64,000 nt of DNA from an uncultured Cohaesibacter sp. (GCF_963676275.1 NZ_OY781091.1:1156775-1220774); one strand, 5' to 3'. Shown: positions 26,439 to 36,588, numbered from the stretch's first letter. The notes: generated by a model not told the origin, from the sequence alone. Program-made: numbers and translations.

Positions 26439-26930
26439 ATGATCAAAGTTGGCGACAAACTTCCAGAAGCAACCTTCATTGTGATGGGCAAGGATGGCAA
26501 GGAACAGCGCAAGCTGTCAGACCTCTGCGCAGGGCGCAAGATTGTCATTTTCGGGGTGCCCGGAGCATTCACTCCGACCTGTCATCTCAATCATTTGCCC
26601 GGCTATATCAACACCATCGACGGGCTGCATGCGCTGGGCGTTGATGAAGTTGCTGTCGTTGCTGCCAATGATGTCTATGTCATGGATGCATGGGCCAGCG
26701 CCAGTGGCGGCAAGGGGCAGATCACATTTCTTGCCGATGGCAATGCCGATTTTGCCAAGGCGACCGGCCTTGATCTGGATGCGACGGCAGGCGGCATGGG
26801 CATCCGCTTCCAGCGTTTTTCCATGATTGTGGAAGACGGAACCGTCACCCATCTCAATCTTGAGGAAAATCCCGGCGCTGTCGAAATTAGCGGCGCAAGC
26901 GGTATCATCGCCCAGTTGAAGGGTGAATAG
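26439..26930 (+). CDS. Peroxiredoxin, Prx5 type
   Basis: A 163-residue thiol peroxidase of the Prx5 (type II) family that reduces hydrogen or organic peroxides. The peroxidatic cysteine is Cys48 in GVPGAFTPTCHLNHLPGY. VAVVAANDVYVMDAWA and LDLDATAGGMGIRFQRFSMIVEDG are family segments. A good ribosome binding site (AAAAGGAGAGG) precedes the ATG. A bidirectional terminator follows. No toxin-like or glutaredoxin fusion is present, though some Prx5 proteins have one. Confidence 0.95.
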   Translation: MIKVGDKLPEATFIVMGKDGKEQRKLSDLCAGRKIVIFGVPGAFTPTCHLNHLPGYINTIDGLHALGVDEVAVVAANDVYVMDAWASASGGKGQITFLADGNADFAKATGLDLDATAGGMGIRFQRFSMIVEDGTVTHLNLEENPGAVEISGASGIIAQLKGE

Positions 26931-26961
26931 GGCTCTCCCATAAGCATCGATAGAAAACAAC

Positions 26962-26999
26962 AAGGCCGGTGGTTCGCGAAAGCCACCGGCCTTGTTTTT
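26962..26999. terminator. Bidirectional terminator between prx and xseA
   Basis: Perfect 11-bp stem AAGGCCGGTGG / CCACCGGCCTT with a 10-base loop, followed by GTTTTTA on the + strand and GTTGTTTTC on the - strand. It serves two convergent genes. Confidence 0.92.
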
Positions 27000-27044
27000 A
27001 AACCTGCATCAGCAAGCCTTACTGCCAGAACCAACCGCTCTTTG

Positions 27045-29087
27045 CTAGAAAAGTGTGCCCTGAGCATCATCATCCTTGCTTTTCTTGCGTGAGCGGGCGG
27101 GCTTCTTGGCCTCTTTGGGTTTTGCTGAGGCCAGTTCATTAAGACGGCTGAGAATTTCCTGCTCGATGGCTGCGGTCAGTTTCGCGGTTGCCTTCTCCAG
27201 CCTTGCGGCGGACGCATCCTCACTGAGAACCTTGGCGACGGCCTTCTCCACCGGCGCGTCCGTGGCTTTTGAACTTGCAGTGATTTTCCCGTCGGGCGTC
27301 TCCGGCTCCGGCACCTTCTCGACCGGAATATCCTTGGCTTTGGCTACGCGACGCCGGGCGCGCTTGCCCGCTATGGTGCGCAGATGGGCTTCGATATCTT
27401 CGGCAGAAATGGCCGAGGCCCCCATGATGCCGTTGGCCTCATTGTCACAACAGGCATCACCATCCGTCTCGGCATTCTCGCCAGTGCTGCAAATGGCCCT
27501 GTCTGTGTCCTCGCCTTCGGAGGCGTGGTCCTCTGCGCTCTTGGTTGTTTGTTCCTTGGCTGAAGCCCGAGGGACGGCAACAGGACCGGGCTTGAAGCTG
27601 TCAATCAGCGAGGCTGTAGCGCTGATCGAGCCATCCTCAAAGCTGAGGCTGAGGCAGGCACCGGGATTGATTTCTCCAGCGCGACGGACCAGATTGCCAT
27701 CGCGATCACGCACCAGCGCAAAGCCGCGCTTGAGCACGCCCTTGTGCGACAGGCTTTCGAGCAGGCGGCTTGCGCCATCCAGTTGCTTGCGCTTCTGCTC
27801 GACGGTGAGCAGGGAGACGCGGTCAAGGCGTGCGGAGCGATCTGAAAGGCGCTCCTGTTGCAACGCAATGCGGCCCGTGACCAACTCGCCGCGCAGGCGA
27901 ATTGCCGTGCTGGCAAGCTGGGAGCGCTTGTTTCTCGTGGTGCTGACAAGCCCCTGTTGCAGCCGTCCGCTGCGATCTGAAAGGCGCTCTCCTTGTGCTT
28001 TGAGCCGCTCGGTCACAAGGGTCGGACGCAAGCGCCCTCCGGCAATATCAAGCCGGGAGCGGCGCAGTTGCGTCGAGCCGATCAGGCCCTGTTCCAGACG
28101 GCCCGAAACCATGTCGAAGCGCTGGCGGGCCAGAGCCAGAATGTCGCGTGGTTGCGGCAGCGCGCGCGCCGCTGACCGCAGATCTGAGCGGCGGCGATCC
28201 ATCATACGTGCAATGGCCCCATATTGACGCAAATGCAGATCGCCAAGCGTTGCCACCAGTTCCGAGCGGACCGGCAGGGCCACTTCGGCGGCACCCGTCG
28301 GGGTCGGTGCCCGCAAATCGGCGACATAGTCGATCAGGGTCACATCGGTTTCATGACCAACGGCGGAAATGACAGGAATCTCGCTCTCGGCCACCGCACG
28401 CGCCGGAGCCTCTTCATTGAAGCCCCAGAGATCTTCAAGACTGCCCCCGCCGCGCGCGACAATGATCAGGTCTGGCCGCGGGATCGGGCCACCCGGAGCG
28501 ATCGCATTGAAGCCGCGCACACCGGCCGCCACTTCCTCGGCGCAGCTCTCGCCCTGCACCCGCACGGGCCAGACGATGACATGCACGGGAAAGCGGTCGC
28601 GCACCCGGTGCAGGATATCGCGGATTACCGCTCCGGTGGGGGAGGTCACAACGCCAATGACGCTGGGTAGATGGGGCAGGGGCTTCTTGCGTTCCTGCGC
28701 AAACAGGCCTTCGGCGGCCAGCTTCTTCTTGCGCTCTTCCAGCAAGGCCATCAATGCGCCAGCGCCAGCGGGCTCCATATGGTCGATGACCATCTGATAT
28801 TTGGACTGGCCGGGAAAGGTCGTCAGCTTGCCGGTGGCCACCACTTCCAGCCCCTGCTCGGGCTTGACCGCCAGCTTGCTGGCTGAACCGCGCCAGATAA
28901 TGCCGGAGAGAACCGACTTCTCGTCCTTGAGATCAAGATAGATATGGCCTGAAGCGGGACGAGAGACCCGCCCCAACTCGCCGCGCACACGCACATAGCC
29001 GAATTGGTCCTCGATGGAGGCTTTCACCGCAAAGGAAATTTCAGAAACGGTAAATTCGGTTGCATTGCTGGGCGCACGTTCGACCAT
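27045..29087 (-). CDS. xseA: Exodeoxyribonuclease VII large subunit
   Basis: A 680-residue subunit of the single-strand DNA exonuclease VII. It has the OB-fold (FGYVRVRGELGRVSRPASGHIYLDLKDE), the catalytic domain (SPTGAVIRDILHRVRDRFP, ARGGGSLEDLWGFNEE, ISAVGHETDVTLIDYVADLRAPTPTGAAE), and a long coiled-coil with repeats of the type ERLSDRS.RL. It is longer than most family members: about 150 extra residues at the C-terminus are charged and low in complexity, ending DDDAQGTLF. Small subunit xseB is not adjacent. The start MVERAPSNATEFTVSEIS is chosen by family likeness. Confidence 0.95.
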   Translation of the reverse strand: MVERAPSNATEFTVSEISFAVKASIEDQFGYVRVRGELGRVSRPASGHIYLDLKDEKSVLSGIIWRGSASKLAVKPEQGLEVVATGKLTTFPGQSKYQMVIDHMEPAGAGALMALLEERKKKLAAEGLFAQERKKPLPHLPSVIGVVTSPTGAVIRDILHRVRDRFPVHVIVWPVRVQGESCAEEVAAGVRGFNAIAPGGPIPRPDLIIVARGGGSLEDLWGFNEEAPARAVAESEIPVISAVGHETDVTLIDYVADLRAPTPTGAAEVALPVRSELVATLGDLHLRQYGAIARMMDRRRSDLRSAARALPQPRDILALARQRFDMVSGRLEQGLIGSTQLRRSRLDIAGGRLRPTLVTERLKAQGERLSDRSGRLQQGLVSTTRNKRSQLASTAIRLRGELVTGRIALQQERLSDRSARLDRVSLLTVEQKRKQLDGASRLLESLSHKGVLKRGFALVRDRDGNLVRRAGEINPGACLSLSFEDGSISATASLIDSFKPGPVAVPRASAKEQTTKSAEDHASEGEDTDRAICSTGENAETDGDACCDNEANGIMGASAISAEDIEAHLRTIAGKRARRRVAKAKDIPVEKVPEPETPDGKITASSKATDAPVEKAVAKVLSEDASAARLEKATAKLTAAIEQEILSRLNELASAKPKEAKKPARSRKKSKDDDAQGTLF

Positions 29088-29263
29088 GATGATTCCCGGT
29101 TGAGATTCGTTTGAATTGGTCCATTGGTGCCCATCTTTGCATCTCGGGTCAAGCTCTAGCTTTCCCGACTTTTCCCTCCCGGTCATTCTTGACACTGGTG
29201 TTGGGGCTCAGACTGCATTAGCTTGGGTCTCCTTTGATATTTCCTGCCGCTTTCGGGGACATA

Positions 29264-30148
29264 ATGCGTCTGATCCATATTCTGCTGGCCCTGTTGGTGG
29301 CCGCCATCTGGGGCTTCAATTTCGTTGTCATCCGCGTGGGCATCGATGCCATGCCGCCGCTGATGTTCTCGGCTCTGCGCTTTTTGTTTGCAGCCATGCC
29401 TCTGGTCTTTTTCGTTCCCCGACCAGCGGTACCCTGGCCGCTTCTGCTCGCGATCGGCTTCATTCTGGGCGTGGTGAAATTCGGGCTGCTATTTGTCGGC
29501 ATGCATGTCGGCCTGTCCGCCGGGCTTGCCTCGCTTGTGCTTCAGTCGCAGGCCTTTTTCACGGTCATTCTGGCGTCCGTCATTCTTGGCGAAAGACCAA
29601 GAAGCATGCAGATTATCGGCATTCTCGTTGCCTTCTGTGGCGTGGCGCTTGTTGCCCTGACGGTGGATGCCGACGTGACGATCACCGGGCTGCTGCTGGT
29701 GATCGCTGCCGCCTTTGCATGGTCTCTTTCCAATCTGCTGATGAAAAAGGCGGCTGGGGCAAATATGCTGCATCTGATGATCTGGATCAGCCTGATCCCG
29801 CCGCTTCCGCTTCTCGCCCTCTCGGCCCTGTTCGAGGGTGGCGGCAATGATCTGGCGGCTCTTTTGCAACTCGACTGGAAGGCCATCGGCGCGGTTGCCT
29901 ATATCGCCTACGGGGCGACGATCATTGGCTTTGCGATCTGGGGGCGGCTGATCGCCATCTATGGAGCCGGAAGGATCGCACCCTTTTCCCTGCTTGTCCC
30001 CATTTTCGGAATGGGCTCCTCGGCGCTGTTTCTGGGCGAGGAATTCGGCCCCCTGCGCCTGCTGGCCGCACTTCTCGTGATATTCGGCCTTGTGCTCACC
30101 GTGCTGAGATTTCCCCACAAGACGGTTCAACAGCGCGGGCAATCGTGA
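29264..30148 (+). CDS. EamA-family (DMT superfamily) exporter, 1
   Basis: A 294-residue protein with ten hydrophobic segments in two EamA repeats: LLALLVAAIWGFNFVVIRVGI near the N-terminus, LQSQAFFTVILASVILGERP at the end of the first half, and FSLLVPIFGMGSSALFLGEEF at the matching place in the second. This looks like the YdcZ/RhtA-like amino-acid and metabolite exporters, but substrate cannot be inferred. The start is MRLIHILLALL; the frame is open ten codons earlier. It is separated from rsmE by under 60 bases. Confidence 0.9.
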   Translation: MRLIHILLALLVAAIWGFNFVVIRVGIDAMPPLMFSALRFLFAAMPLVFFVPRPAVPWPLLLAIGFILGVVKFGLLFVGMHVGLSAGLASLVLQSQAFFTVILASVILGERPRSMQIIGILVAFCGVALVALTVDADVTITGLLLVIAAAFAWSLSNLLMKKAAGANMLHLMIWISLIPPLPLLALSALFEGGGNDLAALLQLDWKAIGAVAYIAYGATIIGFAIWGRLIAIYGAGRIAPFSLLVPIFGMGSSALFLGEEFGPLRLLAALLVIFGLVLTVLRFPHKTVQQRGQS

Positions 30149-30205
30149 GATATTTTCCGCAACAGAGTGAAGAGCCCCAAGTGAGTCGCCGGAGAGACTG
30201 TCGCC

Positions 30206-30988
30206 ATGTCCCATTATGATTTCAAGAGCCAACGCCTTTGGGTGGAACAGGATATTGCCGAGCGTATTGCCATTCCCTGCGAACGCGCGCAGGCCAATTA
30301 TCTGCTCAATGTGCTGCGCATGGAAGAGGGCGACCTGATGCTCATCTTCAATGGCCGCGATGGCGAATGGAAGGTCGAAGTCCGCCCCATGGGGCGCAAG
30401 AAATGCGCGCTCATTCCCCTTGAACAGGTCCGAGAGCAGCCTGACCCCGAGGCCAGCGATCTGCATTATCTGTTTGCCCCGCTCAAATCGGCCCGCATCG
30501 ACTATATGGCCCAGAAAGCGGTCGAGATGGGCGTCAGCCAATTGCGTCCGGTCTTCACCCAGCACACGCAGGAGCGCCGCCCCAAGCTCGACAAGATGCG
30601 GATGAATGTCATCGAGGCTGCCGAACAATGCGGCATTCTTGCCATTCCCGAAGTGGTAGAGCCGGTGACGCTCACCAAGCTTCTTGAAACTTGGGAGAAG
30701 ACAGACGCGGGCCGCCACATTATTTTCTGTGATGAGGAAGAATTGGGAAAGAACCCTCTGGCGATCCTCGACACCATCAGGGGCGAAGGCAATGCGGTGC
30801 CGCCGCTTGCCGTTCTCATCGGCCCCGAAGGCGGTTTCTCGGTTGAGGAACGCGAGATGCTGCGGGCCTCTTCCTTTGTCACGCCGATCCCGCTTGGGCC
30901 CCGCATTCTGCGCGCCGATACCGCCGCCGTTGCCGCCCTTGCCATCGTGCAGGCGGTGCTGGGCGACTGGTCTGATCAGCCGGGCTAG
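30206..30988 (+). CDS. rsmE: 16S rRNA (uracil(1498)-N(3))-methyltransferase
   Basis: A 260-residue SPOUT-class methyltransferase that modifies U1498 of 16S rRNA. The PUA-like N-terminus contains QANYLLNVLRMEEGDLMLIFNG; the knotted SAM site is LIGPEGGFSVEEREM and LGPRILRADTAAVAAL. Length is normal. It probably shares a transcript with the exporter upstream. Confidence 0.95.
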   Translation: MSHYDFKSQRLWVEQDIAERIAIPCERAQANYLLNVLRMEEGDLMLIFNGRDGEWKVEVRPMGRKKCALIPLEQVREQPDPEASDLHYLFAPLKSARIDYMAQKAVEMGVSQLRPVFTQHTQERRPKLDKMRMNVIEAAEQCGILAIPEVVEPVTLTKLLETWEKTDAGRHIIFCDEEELGKNPLAILDTIRGEGNAVPPLAVLIGPEGGFSVEEREMLRASSFVTPIPLGPRILRADTAAVAALAIVQAVLGDWSDQPG

Positions 30989-31230
30989 AGGGCTGGATCG
31001 GCCAAGGGATCGGCGCGAATATTATGCAAATCATGCATGACTGGGGTTGAATTGGCTGCTTTTGTTTAAAATTATTGAAGTAAATTTATTTTTTTCTTGG
31101 AGCTTTATTGCGTCTGGTAAATATATCTCTTGTTTTTCAATGATTTTTATTTTGATCGATTGTGGGTTTAATTGACCGTTAACCATAAATTGCGACTTTT
31201 ATTGCAGTCGGTATTTGTGGGAGAACGGGC

Positions 31231-32976
31231 ATGGCCCTGAATGCGCTGTCTTTGCGTGGAAAGATCGTCATGGAACTGAGTCTGGTGATGGTCATCCTTG
31301 CCGGATCCATTGGCTATAACAGCTATCAGTTGATGAGCCAAAGGCCAGTTCTTGACAAGGCGCATCATCAGGCGGAACTCGTGCTGAGTGAAGCAATCCC
31401 GCTGCTGATCACGATCGAGCAACTGAAATTTCATGTGGTTCAGGTTCAGCAATGGCTGACCGATATCTCCGCAACGCGGGGGCTGGATGGACTGGATGAT
31501 GGTTTCATAGAGGCCGAAGCGCATGCAAAGGCCTTCTATCAGAAAGTGACCGATGCCCAGCTGTTGGCGGCGCGGCTCAAGCTGCCAAGCTTCACCGCGG
31601 CTTTGTCAAAGATCGAGGAAGACTTTCCACCCTATTATGAAACCGGCAAACGCATGGCTGAAGCCTATGTTGCCGAAGGGCCTGCGGCCGGTAACAAGCT
31701 GATGGGAGAGTTTGACACGGTCGCTGCCCGGATCGGCGAAAGCGTCGGCGCACTAGTGGAAGAGGTGACAGATGCTTCCAGCCCGGTCAATTTGCTCATT
31801 CGTGGGGTGGATGAGGCAACCAGAGACAGCATCGACGCCAATCAGCGGGCGCTCAATATCACGCTTCTCATCGGTGCTACCGGATTGCTGATTGCCTTGG
31901 CCGGTGTTGTCTATGTCATTCTGTTCGTGCGCGGTGCCTTCAATTGCCTGCTGGCCGATGTCAAGATTGTCATGAGCGGCGATGAAACCCGCCCCTTCTG
32001 CATTGACCCTGCCCGCGAAGACGAATTTGGTGCCGTGGCAAAGGCCCTTCAGCATTTTCGAGGGATTCTTTCCGAACAGAAGAGGGCACAGCAGAAGCGG
32101 GTGCAAAAGCGTGAGCAGGAAGCGGCCAAACGGGCCAAGCTCGATGATGCTGTGCTGGCCTTTTCCCAGACCATCAAGTCGATTGTCGAAAATGTCTTTG
32201 TGGCATCGGACCAGTTGAACAAGACCGCTTCGAACATGACCAAGACCGTCGAGAAAACGACAGGGCAATTGGGAACGGTCCGGCAATCCTCTCAGCTCAT
32301 GACCTCGAATGTGCAATCAAGCGCCGATGCAGTCCAGTCTCTTGACCAGTCGATTGCCGATATCCAGCATCGGGCCACGCATGCCGCCCATTCGGCCAAT
32401 AGCGCTGTGGGCGTTGTCAGCCAGACGGCGAAACATATGGAGCAGCTTACCAGTTCGGCCCAGTCTATCGGTGACGTGAGCAAGCTGATCTCCGATATCG
32501 CCGAGCAGACCAACCTTCTCGCGCTCAATGCCACCATCGAGTCGGCACGGGCCGGAGAGGCAGGCAAGGGCTTCGCCGTGGTTGCCAATGAGGTCAAGGC
32601 GCTGGCAATGCAGACCGGCAAGGCGACCGAGCAGATCACCAATCAGATCGAAGATATCCGCCGCGCCACACGGCAGGCCGAGCTTTCCATTGAAGAGGTG
32701 GGGACGATCATCGAGGAGTTGCGTGAGGCTTCCAGCAGTATTGAGGGCGCAATCGAAACACAAGGGAAGATGTCCCGCCAGATCGCCAACAATATGCATA
32801 CGGTTTCCGAGAAGGCGGAAGAGATGTCTCACAGTGTCGAAGGCGTGGAAACAACCTCGAAGTCCGTCGATGATGCTTCCATAGATGTGATGAAAGCCGC
32901 AGATGGCCTCAACAAGCAGGCCAACAGCCTCAAGGGCGAAGTGGGAGCCTTCATCGCCACCTTGCAGGCTTCATGA
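31231..32976 (+). CDS. Methyl-accepting chemotaxis protein
   Basis: A 581-residue chemoreceptor. Helix 1 is near residues 12-32, a helical periplasmic sensor of about 170 residues follows, helix 2 is near 207-232, then a HAMP-like linker ([22 protein letters not shown]) and the signalling coiled coil. The conserved hairpin tip is [20 protein letters not shown] then [18 protein letters not shown]. There is no CheR-binding pentapeptide at the C-terminus (ends FIATLQAS). Ligand unknown. It stands alone between AT-rich gaps, with no che genes beside it; cheZ is about 24 kb away. Confidence 0.95.
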   Translation: MALNALSLRGKIVMELSLVMVILAGSIGYNSYQLMSQRPVLDKAHHQAELVLSEAIPLLITIEQLKFHVVQVQQWLTDISATRGLDGLDDGFIEAEAHAKAFYQKVTDAQLLAARLKLPSFTAALSKIEEDFPPYYETGKRMAEAYVAEGPAAGNKLMGEFDTVAARIGESVGALVEEVTDASSPVNLLIRGVDEATRDSIDANQRALNITLLIGATGLLIALAGVVYVILFVRGAFNCLLADVKIVMSGDETRPFCIDPAREDEFGAVAKALQHFRGILSEQKRAQQKRVQKREQEAAKRAKLDDAVLAFSQTIKSIVENVFVASDQLNKTASNMTKTVEKTTGQLGTVRQSSQLMTSNVQSSADAVQSLDQSIADIQHRATHAAHSANSAVGVVSQTAKHMEQLTSSAQSIGDVSKLISDIAEQTNLLALNATIESARAGEAGKGFAVVANEVKALAMQTGKATEQITNQIEDIRRATRQAELSIEEVGTIIEELREASSSIEGAIETQGKMSRQIANNMHTVSEKAEEMSHSVEGVETTSKSVDDASIDVMKAADGLNKQANSLKGEVGAFIATLQAS

Positions 32977-33169
32977 TTGTGACCCCAGCCAGCTGCCGTC
33001 GGATTTGAATGGCGGTCCGGTCTCCTATTTGTCGCGGCCCTTGCGCCTTGTAAGCAGGGCAATTTGTCGTTAGTCTGGTTGCCACCGGCTCGGAGATCCC
33101 ATATCTCTGTCCGGTCATTCTTTGTGTGCCACCCGTTCACTCACATCCATACAGATTATCGGTTTGCCC

Positions 33170-33814
33170 ATGTTCATGTCCGCCGAGGCCTGGGGCCTGT
33201 TTCTCGTCGCCTGCCTGATGCTCAATATCGCACCGGGCCCTGATCTGATCTTCATTCTCTCGCGCACAATCGCGCAGGGGCGAAAATTCGGTTTTGCCGC
33301 TTCCTTTGGCGTCTGTTCGGGGGCGATGGTTCATGTCATGGCGGCAGCCCTTGGCGTCTCTGCCATTCTGGCCACATCGGCAACCGCCTTCATGCTGGTC
33401 AAATATATCGGTGCGGTCTATCTGATCTGGCTGGGCATCAAGGGGCTGTTATCCCGCGATAGCCTGTTGCCCATCGAGGGCGGGAAAAGGTCGGGTTCAA
33501 CCCTGTGGGCCGTTTATCGGCAAGGGGTGCTGGTGGATGTCCTCAATCCCAAGGCGGCACTGTTCTTTATGGCCTTTCTGCCCCAGTTCATTCCCCATGA
33601 CGGCTCGCTGAGCGCCCATCAGATCCTGTTTGATACCATTCTGCTGGGATTGATCGTGATTGCCGTCGGGCTTGCCGTGGAGGCCATTTATATTCTTCTG
33701 GCCGCACCTCTTGGGGCATATCTGCGTTCCAACCGCGCGGTCTCCCGCTGGATTGATCGCACAGTCGGTGGCTTGCTGATTGGTCTTGGAGCCAAGATTG
33801 CCTTGACCGAATAA
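33170..33814 (+). CDS. LysE-family amino-acid exporter, 1
   Basis: A 214-residue protein with about six hydrophobic helices. The family hallmark near the N-terminus is LMLNIAPGPDLIFILSRTIAQGRKFG, followed by SFGVCSGAMVHVMAAALG and the central VDVLNPKAALFFMAFLPQFI. Such proteins (RhtB/LysE) export amino acids or similar small molecules. An ATG six bases downstream is an equal alternative start. No regulator is beside it. Confidence 0.92.
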   Translation: MFMSAEAWGLFLVACLMLNIAPGPDLIFILSRTIAQGRKFGFAASFGVCSGAMVHVMAAALGVSAILATSATAFMLVKYIGAVYLIWLGIKGLLSRDSLLPIEGGKRSGSTLWAVYRQGVLVDVLNPKAALFFMAFLPQFIPHDGSLSAHQILFDTILLGLIVIAVGLAVEAIYILLAAPLGAYLRSNRAVSRWIDRTVGGLLIGLGAKIALTE

Positions 33815-34086
33815 GAGTTTGTCAATGGCGGGCAGGGAGCAAATGAAACCCGCTTGCTGCCATCCATCACTTTGTTTGCAGGATTGATCAATAAGTTTCA
33901 TTTGTTGCTTGGCACACCATGCGATAGGGAAACCTGATCATATGATGCCTGACCGAGTTCTGAAATCTGCCCGGCCAAGCGGCTTGCCGCTTCAGGTTCG
34001 GCAAGCAAGGCTTTCGCTTTCAGAGCCGGTTCGGTCTGTTCCGTCCTGTCCTGTTTTCGATTAACCGATAATCCGAGGCGAAGCCC

Positions 34087-35067
34087 ATGGCTGCCAGCAA
34101 TCAAAGAACTGCCGGTCTTGAAGGGGACAACCCGCTATTGGGTATTCTCCTGATGGTGCTCTTCTGCATGCTGATCCCCTTCAGCGACGCCTTCATGAAA
34201 CTGCTCGGGCCAACCGTTCCGGTCGTTACGGTGCTCGTGGTCCGTTTCACCCTGCAACTGATCTTCATGGGCACGGCCATGCTGATCAGAAAAAGAACCA
34301 TCTCCCATATCCTGCACTTGTCGCGGCGCATCTGGTGGCTTCTCTTCTGGCGCTCGACCATGCAGATTGCGGGGATCGCCTTCATTTATATCGGCCTGAG
34401 ATATATGCCGCTGGCTGATACGACAGCCATCTGCTTCATCTATCCGATCCTGATGCTGTTTGTCGGGCATTTCATCATGAAGGAAATTGTCGGCCCCCAT
34501 CGCATTGTCGCGGCAGTGGTGGGATTTGTCGGAACCCTGATGGTGGTTCAGCCAAACTTCATGGCGGTGGGGCTGAATGCCCTCTGGCCCGTTGGCGTTG
34601 CCTTCACCTTCGTGATCTTCATGCTGGTTACCCGACAGATGAGCCGGGGGATTGACCCTGTCTCTGTGCAGGTTGTCTCTTCCATCATTGCGCTGGTTTT
34701 CGTTGCCGTGCCGGTTTTGCTGCTCAATGGCGACGGCTATGAGGCCTTTGATCTCAAATGGCCAGCACCGCGCGAATGGTGGTTGCTGATCGGTGCCGGT
34801 ATCATTGGCTCGCTGGGCCATCTGCTGATGACAGCTGCTGTGCATTATGCCCAATCCAGCACGCTGGCGCCGATGCAATATCTGGAAATTCCCTTTGCTA
34901 CCCTGATTGGCTGGATCATCTTTTCGGATCTGCCAAACAGCCTCGCCGCATGGGGAATTGCTGTCACCATCTCTGCGGGACTATATATCATCTATCGCGA
35001 GCAGAAGGCGCTGAAAGAGAACCGCCGCCAGACGCCACCCGAGCTGCCTGCTGAAGAGATTGTCTGA
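34087..35067 (+). CDS. EamA-family (DMT superfamily) transporter, 2
   Basis: A 326-residue protein of ten helices in two EamA repeats. The first repeat has SDAFMKLLGPTVPVVTVLVVRF and ADTTAICFIYPILMLFVGHFIM; the second has APMQYLEIPFATLIGWIIF. It starts with a soluble, polar stretch of about 15 residues. Substrate is unknown. It is not closely similar to EamA exporter 1 in this window. Confidence 0.9.
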   Translation: MAASNQRTAGLEGDNPLLGILLMVLFCMLIPFSDAFMKLLGPTVPVVTVLVVRFTLQLIFMGTAMLIRKRTISHILHLSRRIWWLLFWRSTMQIAGIAFIYIGLRYMPLADTTAICFIYPILMLFVGHFIMKEIVGPHRIVAAVVGFVGTLMVVQPNFMAVGLNALWPVGVAFTFVIFMLVTRQMSRGIDPVSVQVVSSIIALVFVAVPVLLLNGDGYEAFDLKWPAPREWWLLIGAGIIGSLGHLLMTAAVHYAQSSTLAPMQYLEIPFATLIGWIIFSDLPNSLAAWGIAVTISAGLYIIYREQKALKENRRQTPPELPAEEIV

Positions 35068-35094
35068 TTCCGCATGGTGCTTTTCGAGTTTTTC

Positions 35095-35177
35095 ACAATG
35101 AAGCGCAGGGTCCCCATTGTAACCCCTGTCCCGAATGCCTAATTTGGCACTACGTGACATTCACAATGACGCATTGT
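35095..35177. promoter_or_regulatory. Two ACAATG/CATTGT dyads upstream of gshA
   Basis: A tight perfect dyad ACAATG-ACG-CATTGT lies at 35163-35177, about 30 bases before the gshA start. A wider pair of the same half sites lies at 35095-35100 and 35115-35120 (14-base spacing). This arrangement suggests a regulator binding as a dimer; which one is unknown. Confidence 0.45.
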
Positions 35178-35208
35178 CGCGCCTGCCACACTTCAAGGAG
35201 CCTGTTTC

Positions 35209-36588
35209 ATGGCCGATTCTCAGTCAAATGCTGAAACCCTGACCCTAAAGGACCGCACCGCACTGATCGAGGCGATTTCGCTGGGAGAGAAGCCAAAGGA
35301 AAAATGGCGTATCGGCACCGAACACGAGAAATTCACCTTCTATAAGGATAGCTTCGCACCGGTTCCCTATGAGGGAGAGCGGGGCATCGAACGCCTGTTG
35401 CTCGGCATGGAAGGTCTGCTCGGCTGGAAACGGATCGAAGACAAGGGCAAGATCATCGGTCTGGTCGACCCCATCGAAGGAGGCGCGATATCGCTGGAGC
35501 CGGGCGGCCAGTTCGAGCTTTCCGGCGCGCCGCTGGATAATCTTCATCAGACCTGCCGCGAGGTCCATAGTCATCTGGCGCAATTGCGCGAAGTGGCAGA
35601 CCCGCTGGGCATCGGTTTTCTCGGCCTTGGCGTTTCGCCCAAATGGCGTCTGGATGAAGTGCCCGTAATGCCCAAGAGCCGCTACGGCATCATGATGAAA
35701 TATATGCCTAAGGTCGGCAGCCACGGGCTGGACATGATGTTCCGTTCCTGCACCATTCAGGTCAATCTGGATTTTGAAAGCGAAGCGGACATGGCGAAGA
35801 AAATGCGCGTCGGTCTTGCTCTGCAGCCGATCGCAACGGCGCTGTTTGCCAACTCGCCTTTCATCGACGGTCACAAGAATGGCTATCAGTCCATGCGTGG
35901 TGCAATCTGGCATGACACGGACAAAGACCGCACCGGCATGCTGCCGCTGGCCTTCGAAGAGGGCTTTGGCTATGAGCAATATGTCGATTGGGTGCTGGAT
36001 GTGCCGATGTATTTCATTGTCCGCGATCACACCTATCATGACATGACCGGCCTGACTTTCCGCGAGTTCCTCGGCGGCAAACGCAAGGAAGGCGTGCCTG
36101 ATACCGAGCCAACCCTCAAGGATTGGGAAGATCATCTGACCACCGTATTCCCGGAAGTGCGCCTCAAGCGCTATATCGAGATGCGCGGGGCAGACGGTGG
36201 CCCATGGCGTCGTATCTGCGCCTTGCCGGCCCTCTGGACCGGGCTGCTTTATGATCAGTCTTCGCTGGATGCCGCCTGGGATCTGGTCAAGGACTGGACC
36301 GAGGAAGAACGCGATGCCCTGCGCATCGCTGTTGCGACCCATGGTCTCAAAACCCCGTTCCGCAATCGCACTGTTCTGGACATCGCCAAACAGGTCGTCG
36401 ACATCGCGCGCAAGGGCTTGGCCGCGCGAGAACGCGTTAACGGTGCCGGTTTTGACGAGACCCAATATCTTGCAGCGCTGGAAGAAACCGTCACCCTCGG
36501 CCTCACTCCGGCGGACCAGTTGTTGATGCGTTTCAACAACGAATGGGGCGGCAACATCAATCGCGTCTTTGAAGATTTCGCTTACTGA
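35209..36588 (+). CDS. gshA: Glutamate-cysteine ligase (plant/alphaproteobacterial type)
   Basis: A 459-residue GCS2-type enzyme, the first step of glutathione synthesis. The family segments are EKWRIGTEHEKFTFYK, GGAISLEPGGQFELSGAP, GIGFLGLGVSPKWRLDEVP, MPKSRYGIMMKYMP and FRSCTIQVNLDFESE. The length matches the alphaproteobacterial/plant group, not the gamma group. AAGGAG is seen upstream of the ATG. The second-step gene gshB is not in the window. Confidence 0.95.
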   Translation: MADSQSNAETLTLKDRTALIEAISLGEKPKEKWRIGTEHEKFTFYKDSFAPVPYEGERGIERLLLGMEGLLGWKRIEDKGKIIGLVDPIEGGAISLEPGGQFELSGAPLDNLHQTCREVHSHLAQLREVADPLGIGFLGLGVSPKWRLDEVPVMPKSRYGIMMKYMPKVGSHGLDMMFRSCTIQVNLDFESEADMAKKMRVGLALQPIATALFANSPFIDGHKNGYQSMRGAIWHDTDKDRTGMLPLAFEEGFGYEQYVDWVLDVPMYFIVRDHTYHDMTGLTFREFLGGKRKEGVPDTEPTLKDWEDHLTTVFPEVRLKRYIEMRGADGGPWRRICALPALWTGLLYDQSSLDAAWDLVKDWTEEERDALRIAVATHGLKTPFRNRTVLDIAKQVVDIARKGLAARERVNGAGFDETQYLAALEETVTLGLTPADQLLMRFNNEWGGNINRVFEDFAY

